Shown here one piece after another: positions 7,855 to 16,096 of a stretch of 64,000 nucleotides of DNA (its first letter is position 1; each line of letters begins with the position of its first letter). The stretch spans positions 1-64,000 of the forward strand of contig DF820467.1 in the NCBI GenBank assembly GCA_000739535.1, written 5' to 3'. The notes beneath the pieces were generated by a model that worked only from the letters and a program-made list of their open reading frames with translations, searched no databases and was not told where the DNA came from. Source of the DNA: Candidatus Vecturithrix granuli. GTDB lineage: Bacteria; Moduliflexota; Moduliflexia; Moduliflexales; Moduliflexaceae. The translations under genes and the position numbers were made by a program.

Positions 7855-10317
7855 ATGAGAAGGAAACAATTGTTATCGCTGCTGCTTGTGTTTGTTGTCG
7901 TGGTTGGATTGTGCGGACTCCGGTTGGTGCATCTCACCGCTGACCCTCCTGCGGATTTAAGCTGGAGCGGCGGTCTATTTTTTGATGAAGGCGCTTACAC
8001 GCATAATGCCCGCAACCAAATTCTATTTGGCGAATGGAAGTTGGATGACTGGAACGATTTTTATTATAGCCCGATTTTAACTATTCTCAAGTGGGGCGTT
8101 TTTTCGGTGATCGGCATCGGAATTGCCCAGGAACGGTTAGTGTCCATTGCGTTTTGCGGCTTGACACTCTGGGTGCTCTATCTTGCCCTGCGCGTTACTC
8201 TGCGCCGCAGCACAGCGATCCTGAGCGTCATTTTGCTTGGCATCAATTATATGTATGTGATGTACAGCCGGCTGGGATTGTTTGAAATCCCTCTGATCTT
8301 TTTCATGGTGCTCACCATGTTTTTCTGGCAACTGGGGCTGAAACATCAGCATACTTCTCCTCGCTGGCATTCTCACGCCTGCATGTTTTTAGCCGGAGTT
8401 AGTTGTTTCAATGTATATATTTTTAAAGCCCTGGCGATCTATTTTCTTCCGGTGCCTCTGACTGGTCTTGTCGTGCTCTGGTTTGCGGCAAAGGACAGGC
8501 TTGCGCGTAAACGACTTTTGACGCTGGCAGGGACATTTCTTGCAGGCATGATATTGACTGTCGCTGTCTGGTACGTGGCTTTTTTTGCTCCGAATTATGA
8601 AGCTATTCACAGAATCGGCGCGTTTGTGACGATGCTTTCTTTGCCGCGTTCATTGACACATTTTTATCGAGAGGTTTGCGCGACCCCATTTTTTGCAATC
8701 TTTCTCAGAACGCCGGTTGTGCTGGCGTTATCCATAGCCTATTTATTATACCCGTTGTATGTATTGTTACATCAGCGCAGCAAATTAGAGCCAGCCGATG
8801 TGTTTCTAAGTTTATGGTTCTTTGCCCATTTTTTCTTTTTTCTTGGCTATGGATACCGCCCTCCCCGCTATTATGTGCCCATTATTCCGCCGATGTGTGC
8901 CTTAGCAGCGCGCGGAATAGTCTGGACTGTCCAGGTTCGTAAATTACAGATTCCCTATCGAATTTCCCCGGTGTTTTGGGGATTATGCTGGTTGATTGGC
9001 AGCGTCCTGTGGACAGGGGTATTGATCCCTGGCGCCTATCAATATGGCGCCATTCCACATTTTACAGTTCCTCATATTAGCGGCTATTCCCGCATGGCCC
9101 TGAGCGTCTTTCTGGCAGGCGGTTGCACGTTCCTGGCATTTTGGCTGGCGCGCCGGCACCAGGGAGGATTTATTCATTTGCCGCATCATATCCTCTTGAT
9201 AATGGCGGGACTTTCTCTCCTGATTTCTCTGAATATCAACGGCCGGCAATATGCGCGGTGGGCGCTTCATCCGAATTATGTTGTGCGCAATATCTCGCGT
9301 GAACTAGGTACAATGCTGGACAATGCCTATCTTGCCGGATTAGCGACCACCATGTTGTGCCTGGAAAATACACACAAAGCTTTGTATGTTTGGCATAATT
9401 TTACGAATTATCAAAACACCTTTCAACGCTTTCCGGTGACGCATTTGTTTTTAGCTGAATTTAACGATGAAGTCGGATACTATCGGCATAGTTTCCCTGA
9501 GGTGATGAAACGAGCGACTCTATTGAAGACTTACTGGATTAAAGGTAGTCGCTTTCATCTGTATTCCATTATTGACCCGACTATCGAACAGATTATTATT
9601 GAACAGTCGCACTATTCCCAGGTTGACCCGGTCACAGTGCAGTTAGAAGTCAGAAATAATGATCCTCGCCGGGCAAAAGAGTTCGAAGTCGGATGGCTGC
9701 TCTATCCAATGAATTCAGAAACACCTTCTATGGTGAAAGCCAGTGTAGCAATTCATCTGGCTCCAGCAGAGCAACAACTGATCACGGTTTCACAACAAGC
9801 TCCTCCCGGAAATTACGCACTTCTGGCAACCTTTTTTCCAGCGCAGCAAGAGCTGCTCGAGGCGGAAACATTGCCGCACCAGATTGGCCAAAATGTGGAG
9901 GATCTTCAGGCGTCGAACAACAAGGCGCGGTACACTGATGCCGGTCGCTCCGGATTTCTCACCTACGGTCCGTATCGTATCTATCCGGCCGGGGCATTTA
10001 CGACCGAGATGTCGTTCAAATATTCTTTGTCAGAAAGCATCCCAAACCTTTCTGCAGTTGATAGCCTGGCGCATGTTGATATCAGCAGCCATAGAGGAAA
10101 GACCATTTTAGTAGAAAAAGCTTTGAGTGTGAGGGATTTTGACGCTCCCAATCAGTACCAGACCTTTCGACTCTCATACCGTCTTGAAACACAAGAGCCG
10201 TTGGAATTTCGCGTCTTTACCCATGGGATTGTCCCATTTGCGGTTGATCACATCACCACCACGTTTTTCCGAGGAGTCTGGTGGGAAAACCCGATTATCG
10301 TAAGCGAACAAAAATAA
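7855..10317 (+). CDS. GT39/ArnT-like membrane glycosyltransferase with C-terminal accessory modules
   Basis: The 820-residue protein has a GT-C type membrane core (about 1-480). A first extracytoplasmic loop containing FFDEGAYTHNAR carries the acidic pair typical of the catalytic Asp/Glu in PMT/ArnT enzymes. A soluble tail follows: a region of about 570-690 that may be Ig-like, then the LTYGP module (about 699-820) also found in three other proteins here. The likely role is transfer of a sugar from undecaprenyl or dolichyl phosphate to a lipid, glycan or protein acceptor in the periplasm, with donor made by the GT2 enzymes at 4096 and 13982. The start at 7855 follows AAGGAG. It is co-transcribed with LAB_N. 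Confidence 0.85.
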   Translation: MRRKQLLSLLLVFVVVVGLCGLRLVHLTADPPADLSWSGGLFFDEGAYTHNARNQILFGEWKLDDWNDFYYSPILTILKWGVFSVIGIGIAQERLVSIAFCGLTLWVLYLALRVTLRRSTAILSVILLGINYMYVMYSRLGLFEIPLIFFMVLTMFFWQLGLKHQHTSPRWHSHACMFLAGVSCFNVYIFKALAIYFLPVPLTGLVVLWFAAKDRLARKRLLTLAGTFLAGMILTVAVWYVAFFAPNYEAIHRIGAFVTMLSLPRSLTHFYREVCATPFFAIFLRTPVVLALSIAYLLYPLYVLLHQRSKLEPADVFLSLWFFAHFFFFLGYGYRPPRYYVPIIPPMCALAARGIVWTVQVRKLQIPYRISPVFWGLCWLIGSVLWTGVLIPGAYQYGAIPHFTVPHISGYSRMALSVFLAGGCTFLAFWLARRHQGGFIHLPHHILLIMAGLSLLISLNINGRQYARWALHPNYVVRNISRELGTMLDNAYLAGLATTMLCLENTHKALYVWHNFTNYQNTFQRFPVTHLFLAEFNDEVGYYRHSFPEVMKRATLLKTYWIKGSRFHLYSIIDPTIEQIIIEQSHYSQVDPVTVQLEVRNNDPRRAKEFEVGWLLYPMNSETPSMVKASVAIHLAPAEQQLITVSQQAPPGNYALLATFFPAQQELLEAETLPHQIGQNVEDLQASNNKARYTDAGRSGFLTYGPYRIYPAGAFTTEMSFKYSLSESIPNLSAVDSLAHVDISSHRGKTILVEKALSVRDFDAPNQYQTFRLSYRLETQEPLEFRVFTHGIVPFAVDHITTTFFRGVWWENPIIVSEQK

Positions 10318-10411
10318 AGCTTGACTTTTCCTTGTTTTATCCAGAACACTTATTTTATGGCTTGTTGGCTGTCCTTTTTACTAACATACACTTAAAAAAG
10401 GAGGTAGGGCT

Positions 10412-12658
10412 GTGAGTCTTTTTAAAAAGGATGGAGATCAGATCAAATTGCGCGATAGCGGGCAAGCTGTTCGATTATTCATTGTCGAACAATTTGGGTT
10501 CTCCCACTTTCCTGACGGCGAAATTTTGAAATATCTTGATGCGCTTGCTGAAAACGGAGCAAATGGATTGCGCGTCTTCGGATTTTTTCCGTTTGGGTTG
10601 GGCCGCGAACAAGAACCGCATGTTCGTTCAGGCAGCGGTTTTGATCTGAGTCGGTTTAATGACACATACTATGATTATCTTCGTAAATGGGTTGAATATG
10701 CTCAAAAACGAGGAATTGTTGTGCTCTACGAGTTATTTGACAGCGTGGGCGTCAAATATCGTCAATTGGAAAATTATCATCCCTTTGGGCAATATTTTAA
10801 ACAGGAAAGCGAGCATAATCGGCGCCTTGATGCGTTTACCAAATTAGGCGGGCAACTGGAACAGTTGCAAAAACATTATGTCTCCCATACAGTCAATATC
10901 CTGAGACAGTATCCGAATGTCATCTTTGGCGTTATGAATGAATTTAAAGGCAATGCCAAATGGCATTATGAAATTTCGAAATTTGTCCGTTCGCTTGCAC
11001 CTCAACATCTCATTTCAGGCTCAGATGATTCGTCTCCAGGTACGGATGATCCGAATGTCGATATCTGGACAATTCATACGGGCAGTTACGATCTGAGCCG
11101 TTGCCAATCCAATGTCGGCAGCGATGTCAAAGCATTCCGTCCGAAAATCGGCAATAAAATCATGGCCTATTCCACTGATGGATTTGGTAACAGCGGAATG
11201 AAATGCGAAACTCCAGACGCTATGCGAAAACTCGCTCAGGATATTAGCGCCAATCGTTTGCAAATTTTCCGGTTCCTGGATCAAAAAGCTTATGTGAGTC
11301 GTGACGATAAGGGCAACGAATATCCTGCGGGATCGTGGACTAAAAATAGTCAGGCTTATGAAACAGCCCAGGTCAAACGTGCAAACACCTCTACCTACCG
11401 GGCTATCGCCGATGTTTTCAAGCCCACGGCATTACCAGGGTCAGTTCCAGCCCAGGAAATTGTTGAATCTCCAAAAGAAGAAGGAACGACAGTGGAAGAT
11501 CAGAGTGGCATTTTAGGGCTATTTCGGGTCGCTGAGATGCCTCATACGCATACGGCTGTGTTTAAAGATAAAGGCGGGAAAGCGATCAAAGCCACGACCA
11601 GAGAGGGATTTTTGGCGTATGGACCTTATGTCGAAGGACTGCCAAACAAACCGTTAGACGTCTATTTTAGCTTGCAAGTTGACAATAATACGGCGGATGA
11701 TCGTCATATCTTGAGCGTTGATATCTATGACTCGCTCAATCAAGAAATTTGGGCCCAAAAACATATTACCCGGCGAGAATTTCCCGTGGCCGGAGAGTTT
11801 GTTTTGTTTAAACTCTCATTTACCCCCCCGACACAATCCAGACTCGAATTCAGAATTTATTATAAAGGGTATTCGTATGTCGCTGCTGATAAAATTGTGG
11901 TCGCAGACCCGGAAAAAATCAAACTGAATGCTCCATCCGATATTCCTGGTTCTATTCCCAGCACATCTCCGACTATCCCTGTTGTCAAGCCAGAAACGCC
12001 GGAGTCACCGCAAGAAGCTACCCCGGCAACCTCGGATTTCTGTCAAGGAAACGAGATTCTGTGTATTCCCCAATTTACCTCTGAGATTATTAAGCAACTT
12101 GGGGGGAAAAGTTATGGCGGAGATTTCTCTAATGGCCGATTTAAGCCATCCAATAAGGGAGGAATTGAATTTGAGAAAACGATTGATGTTGGCCGAAAAT
12201 TTATGATTGACTTTACGATCGAAGGCAACATTGCGAACGTAAATGGCGGAGAAATGGATGGCGGCAAAGTGTCGCTCTTTGACATTTTGCACGGAAAATT
12301 TAACCTCTCGATGCAACGTATGTATCGCGATTATCGCGGCGGCGGTTTATTCCGAGTGATCATCACAAATAACTATGGGTCAACTGAAGGCGGTGGTTAT
12401 CTGATCACCGGGAGCAAGCTTGCCGGAAATTATACGATTTATGATTGGGGCGATGAGCCTCATCGCTTTCGAATTATCGTACAGGGGAGTACCTGTCAAC
12501 TGCTGATTGATGATAGCTATAAATCCAAGACAGTTTCCTGCTCAGGAAGCGTGTCTGGCGCAAAGCCTCTCAAAATTATGATCGGCAACCGGCTGGATCG
12601 GATCTCGAATCAGCATGCGATTACCTGGTTTAAATGCTTCAAAATCGAATATCTCTAA
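10412..12658 (+). CDS. TIM-barrel glycosidase-like protein with two beta-sandwich modules
   Basis: The 748-residue protein starts at GTG with a strong AAGGAGG. Residues 1 to about 330 resemble a (beta/alpha)8 glycoside hydrolase of clan A (GH5-like): GLRVFGFFP, then YPNVIFGVMNEFKG, whose Asn-Glu pair would be the acid/base site. The nucleophile is not obvious. The LAYGP module follows at about 400-505. A Pro/Ser-rich linker leads to a LamG-like domain (about 543-748) homologous to the lipoprotein at 4861-5712. No signal peptide is seen, which is odd for a protein carrying glycan-binding modules. Exact family and substrate are unknown. A terminator follows. Confidence 0.75.
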   Translation: MSLFKKDGDQIKLRDSGQAVRLFIVEQFGFSHFPDGEILKYLDALAENGANGLRVFGFFPFGLGREQEPHVRSGSGFDLSRFNDTYYDYLRKWVEYAQKRGIVVLYELFDSVGVKYRQLENYHPFGQYFKQESEHNRRLDAFTKLGGQLEQLQKHYVSHTVNILRQYPNVIFGVMNEFKGNAKWHYEISKFVRSLAPQHLISGSDDSSPGTDDPNVDIWTIHTGSYDLSRCQSNVGSDVKAFRPKIGNKIMAYSTDGFGNSGMKCETPDAMRKLAQDISANRLQIFRFLDQKAYVSRDDKGNEYPAGSWTKNSQAYETAQVKRANTSTYRAIADVFKPTALPGSVPAQEIVESPKEEGTTVEDQSGILGLFRVAEMPHTHTAVFKDKGGKAIKATTREGFLAYGPYVEGLPNKPLDVYFSLQVDNNTADDRHILSVDIYDSLNQEIWAQKHITRREFPVAGEFVLFKLSFTPPTQSRLEFRIYYKGYSYVAADKIVVADPEKIKLNAPSDIPGSIPSTSPTIPVVKPETPESPQEATPATSDFCQGNEILCIPQFTSEIIKQLGGKSYGGDFSNGRFKPSNKGGIEFEKTIDVGRKFMIDFTIEGNIANVNGGEMDGGKVSLFDILHGKFNLSMQRMYRDYRGGGLFRVIITNNYGSTEGGGYLITGSKLAGNYTIYDWGDEPHRFRIIVQGSTCQLLIDDSYKSKTVSCSGSVSGAKPLKIMIGNRLDRISNQHAITWFKCFKIEYL

Positions 12659-12684
12659 ACCAGTCCAATGGGAGCAAAGGATAG

Positions 12685-12717
12685 AAAAACCGGGTTTTTA
12701 CCAAAAACCCGGTTTTT
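12685..12717. terminator. Bidirectional intrinsic terminator
   Basis: Arms AAAAACCGGGTTTTT (12685-12699) and AAAAACCCGGTTTTT (12703-12717) form a 15-bp stem followed by T residues. It separates the convergent glycosidase-like and radical SAM genes. Confidence 0.9.
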
Positions 12718-12730
12718 TTGTGGGAACTTG

Positions 12731-13771
12731 TCAGCCAAACTGTAAAAAATCCCCCAAAATACTCTGATAGGCTTCACAGGGCGTCCAACACTGCGGACAG
12801 TGATAATTCCAGATTTCGCGCTGCACCTGTTTGCTTTCCTCTGCATCCCAGAGTGGGCGGATGGCATACCCGCTATCGCGAAGATTGCCAAGCTGCCGGT
12901 CGTACATGCTGCAAGGATAGACATTGCCCATCGGATCCATAAAACAGGAGGATCGCAACGCATGGCAGCGGATAGGAGTTCTGCCGGTACGAATATACTT
13001 CGCCACATGTTTGAGATAGCTGTATTCTAAATAGGAAATCGGGTGTAGTTTCATGCCCCGCAGGGTACGGTATTTTTCGATTTCCTGAATCAGTTGTTCA
13101 TTCTCTTTGACGGAAAGTTTGAGACTTTCATTGCCATAATAATAGGAAGTATGGTAAATATTGACATGAAAATCATTGTATGTCATCCAGGGACATTCGC
13201 GTTGGGCGGCTTCAAAGGTACGCTCAAATTGTCCGGCGTTATAAGGCGAAAGCGTCATGCCCAGGGCAACGTTTATGCCGGGAATTTCGTGTAGTTGTTG
13301 AAAGGTCTCGATCTGTCGCCGCCATCCGCCTTTGACCCCGCGAATCTCATCGTTCAATGTTTCATCCCCATCCATACTGATCGTGATGAAAAATTTTGGG
13401 GGCCCCAAAGCCGCGATCTTTTCAACCGTGGAAACAATGCGTTTGGTAAGAAAACCATTGGTCGGAAAATTCAGGAGCAAAAGATTTCGGCACGTTTCCA
13501 GCATGACATGAATGACCTCATATAGATCGTCTCTGAGAAAAATTTCTCCTCCTGTCAGATGAATCCAGGAAAAATGAGGCGATTTTATGAAAAATTTTTT
13601 AATTTCGTCAAAGGTCAACTCATCTTCAGGCTTCCGCTGCCAGCAATTACAGGTTTTACAGCGATAATTACAGCGGTATGTGATGGCATACGTCAATTTG
13701 TATGGAGCAAAAACCCTGGTAAAATTGGAAACCGCAATGTTTTTTGCAAGCATCAGATAGGGACGTATCAT
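12731..13771 (-). CDS. Radical SAM / SPASM-domain protein
   Basis: About 346 residues. CNYRCKTCNC near the N-terminus gives the CX3CX2C site for the SAM-binding 4Fe-4S cluster. GGEIF is the usual follow-up motif. The C-terminal part has Cys-rich segments (CHALRSSC, YPCSMYDRQLGN, CPQCWTPC) typical of SPASM or twitch domains holding further clusters. Family members modify peptides, or sometimes sugars and lipids. No precursor-peptide gene is seen beside it, and its neighbours are glycosyltransferases. The start is uncertain: ATG at 13771 or 13753, neither with a clear ribosome site; an upstream TTG falls inside a repeat. Confidence 0.85.
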   Translation of the reverse strand: MIRPYLMLAKNIAVSNFTRVFAPYKLTYAITYRCNYRCKTCNCWQRKPEDELTFDEIKKFFIKSPHFSWIHLTGGEIFLRDDLYEVIHVMLETCRNLLLLNFPTNGFLTKRIVSTVEKIAALGPPKFFITISMDGDETLNDEIRGVKGGWRRQIETFQQLHEIPGINVALGMTLSPYNAGQFERTFEAAQRECPWMTYNDFHVNIYHTSYYYGNESLKLSVKENEQLIQEIEKYRTLRGMKLHPISYLEYSYLKHVAKYIRTGRTPIRCHALRSSCFMDPMGNVYPCSMYDRQLGNLRDSGYAIRPLWDAEESKQVQREIWNYHCPQCWTPCEAYQSILGDFLQFG

Positions 13772-13798
13772 AAGAATAATAGCCTGAGCAGCAATAAA

Positions 13799-13864
13799 GT
13801 TTGTAGTCAACGCTTTAGCGTTGTTTCAGGCGTTTGGAGGAACGCTGAAGCGTTCACTACGAAC
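13799..13864. repeat. Hairpin cargo B, stand-alone copy
   Basis: Outer inverted repeat GTTTGTAGT / ACTACGAAC encloses two small palindromes, AACGCTTTAGCGTT and AACGCTGAAGCGTT. The same arrangement occurs inside element A2 at 36574-36628. Here the flanking ATGAAAAT ends are absent. It sits just 5' of the radical SAM gene. The remaining bases to 13981 show nothing recognisable. Confidence 0.75.
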
Positions 13865-13981
13865 CAATGTCGTTATTTCCGATAATAAGGATTATACTCT
13901 TTTCAGGTTCTCGCAAAGTCCACAGAGACGCAGGTCTCGGAATATCGGTTTTTGCAAGCTTTGCGGGATTTGCAAGCGAAT

Positions 13982-14662
13982 TCAAAAGAAATGCTTTAAA
14001 ATACAAAATCCGAATTTATACCATGTACGATTCAGACGTAACGTTGATTTGCCATACTTGCGTTCATATTCGTGGCTGGGAACTTCACTAATCCGGTATT
14101 TTTTCTTGAGGCATTTCATGACCATTTCTTCTTCAATCGTATGGATATTTTCCTCTAAATTGAGCGATCTGGCAACCTCTGTGCGAATCGCCCGAAAGCC
14201 ATTCTGACAATCGGTCAAGCGCACATTCCAGCGATAATTAATCACCAGCAGCAAAATATGGGATCCGGTCATGCGAATAAAGCGGCCAATATCGCCGTGC
14301 AGTTCGTCGCTGCCACCCTTCATCCGTGAGCCAATCACCATATCTGCTTTTCCTTCACGAATCGGCTGCACAAGCCTGAGGATATCTTTAGGATCATGCG
14401 ACCCATCAGCATCCATAAACACGAGAATATCCCCCCTGGCCTCGCGAATACCAACGCGGATGCCGTCGCCTTTGCCTTTCCCGTTATCAAGGACAACTCG
14501 CGCGCCTGCTTTCTCCGAAACTTCGCGGGTCGCATCGGTTGAATGTCCATCAACAACCAGAATTTCATCTACATAGGGCTTTGCGCTCGTGATAATTTCT
14601 TGAATACTGGCGCTTTCATTTTTAGCAGGAATAACTAAGGTGATTTTCCCCTCCCTTAACAT
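13982..14662 (-). CDS. GT2 glycosyltransferase, dolichyl-phosphate-mannose-synthase type
   Basis: The 226-residue GT-A enzyme begins ITLVIPAKNE. ILVVDGHSTDAT, then FMDADGSHDP (DxD-type metal site), VIGSRMKGG and the conserved TDCQNGFRAI follow. Like the enzyme at 4096 it should charge polyprenyl phosphate with a sugar for the GT39-like enzymes. It differs enough in sequence to suggest another sugar or lipid partner. The start is well supported by AAGGAG. It lies 21 bp downstream of the TolB-like/CotH operon and is probably its last gene. Confidence 0.9.
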   Translation of the reverse strand: MLREGKITLVIPAKNESASIQEIITSAKPYVDEILVVDGHSTDATREVSEKAGARVVLDNGKGKGDGIRVGIREARGDILVFMDADGSHDPKDILRLVQPIREGKADMVIGSRMKGGSDELHGDIGRFIRMTGSHILLLVINYRWNVRLTDCQNGFRAIRTEVARSLNLEENIHTIEEEMVMKCLKKKYRISEVPSHEYERKYGKSTLRLNRTWYKFGFCILKHFF

Positions 14663-14683
14663 AATATCTCCTTGCTTTTACTG

Positions 14684-16096
14684 TTACTGATGATATGATA
14701 ATTTCGCCGTGACCGTGATTCTATCTACCCAGACAGTCCCTGTCGCAAAAAACCACACCCGAAATTCTAATTTCTGAGGCTCCTCCAAAACAAACGCGAT
14801 CTCAAACTCTTGATAGCGATCTTTTTTCTGAAAATCTACTCCACGCAAATCCTGTTGTTCTAATTGTGTGCGTCCTCGATTTGTGGCGACATCAATTCGG
14901 ACAAGAGGGGTCTCTTTCTTGTCATAATCAGAGGCTTTGATTCGAAAGTTCACCGTATATTCTCCGGGAGGAAAAATCGTATAAGGGTCATAACTCATAA
15001 GTCCCTGCTTGGAGTCTTTATCGGCAACTAACGCCCGATCATTGAGTGCCTCAGGGTCGCGCCTGTATTTTCCGGTAGAATGCGGCGCATATTCTGTTTC
15101 ATAAATAATTCTTAAAGGCCAGGGAATGCCTTTCCGGGCGAAAATATCCTCAGAAATACTTCCGCCATGCCAATCAGGCGCTATTCCTTGTAATGGATAC
15201 TCTGCGAATTTCACAGGTTGTTGATCTTCCACAGAAATGGCGGCCAGTTCCCAATTGGGATCACGACGATCGCGCGATTGGGCATACACGAGATATTTTC
15301 CATCCGGCGACCAGGCTGGTCCAAGGGCTTCAACGTTTTTATCAGTCAGCATATCCCGTTTGGCGCTGCCATCGGCATTCATGACCCAAATACTCGGTTT
15401 GGACGTGTTTTGTCTGGAAACATAAGCTATCCGCTGCCCATCCGGCGACCAGGCTGGCTGCATGTCGCCGCTGCCGGTGATACGTACTAGCGGAGTATTG
15501 TCCAGGTTCAGGAGATGAAGCCCCCAGGCCAAATTATAGCGAGTGACAGCACAGGCGATCACATTTCCCACCGGGGACCAGGCCGGCCAGTTTCCTTTTT
15601 CGTGGTTCGGTAAAATCCGACGAAGTTCAGTTCCATCAGCTTTCATGACGGCGAGATGAAATTCATCCGGTCGAGAGTATGAGGTAAAGCTGATCTGCTT
15701 TCCGTCGGGCGACCAATCCGGTTCCTTGTCATCCGTCGCCCGATGCGTTAACCGTCGTTGATTTTCTCCATCTGCATCCATAACATAAATCTCGTAATTC
15801 CCATCGCGATTGGAAGTAAACACAATCTGCTCTCCATCTGGCGACCAACGAGGGTACTCATCCGCAACAGCATTATCGGTCAATTGGACGAAATGACTTC
15901 CGTCAGCCTGAATCGCATAAATCTCCCGGTCTCCATCGGTTTCAGCTTGAAACACGATCTTTCCGGGAAGGGTCTGGGTAATATGAGAAGATCCCACCTC
16001 TGCTTGCGCCCATGTTATACTCTCCTCACCCGTTTTCAGCGTAAAAAAACATATTCCTCCCACAAGGATCATGAAAATATTACGGAGTCTCCTCAT
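14684..16096 (-). CDS. TolB-like PD40 propeller with C-terminal beta-sandwich module
   Basis: The 470-residue protein has a plausible signal peptide (MRRLRNIFMILVGGICFFTL). About six PD40 blades lie between 45 and 330 with IYVMDADGEN and WSPDG signatures. The MSYDP version of the shared module follows at about 364-470. The propeller is related to the lipoprotein at 2852-3805, but the extra module and lack of a clear lipobox set it apart. The start codon lies inside the end of the CotH gene (17-bp overlap), so the two are translationally linked. Confidence 0.82.
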   Translation of the reverse strand: MRRLRNIFMILVGGICFFTLKTGEESITWAQAEVGSSHITQTLPGKIVFQAETDGDREIYAIQADGSHFVQLTDNAVADEYPRWSPDGEQIVFTSNRDGNYEIYVMDADGENQRRLTHRATDDKEPDWSPDGKQISFTSYSRPDEFHLAVMKADGTELRRILPNHEKGNWPAWSPVGNVIACAVTRYNLAWGLHLLNLDNTPLVRITGSGDMQPAWSPDGQRIAYVSRQNTSKPSIWVMNADGSAKRDMLTDKNVEALGPAWSPDGKYLVYAQSRDRRDPNWELAAISVEDQQPVKFAEYPLQGIAPDWHGGSISEDIFARKGIPWPLRIIYETEYAPHSTGKYRRDPEALNDRALVADKDSKQGLMSYDPYTIFPPGEYTVNFRIKASDYDKKETPLVRIDVATNRGRTQLEQQDLRGVDFQKKDRYQEFEIAFVLEEPQKLEFRVWFFATGTVWVDRITVTAKLSYHQ

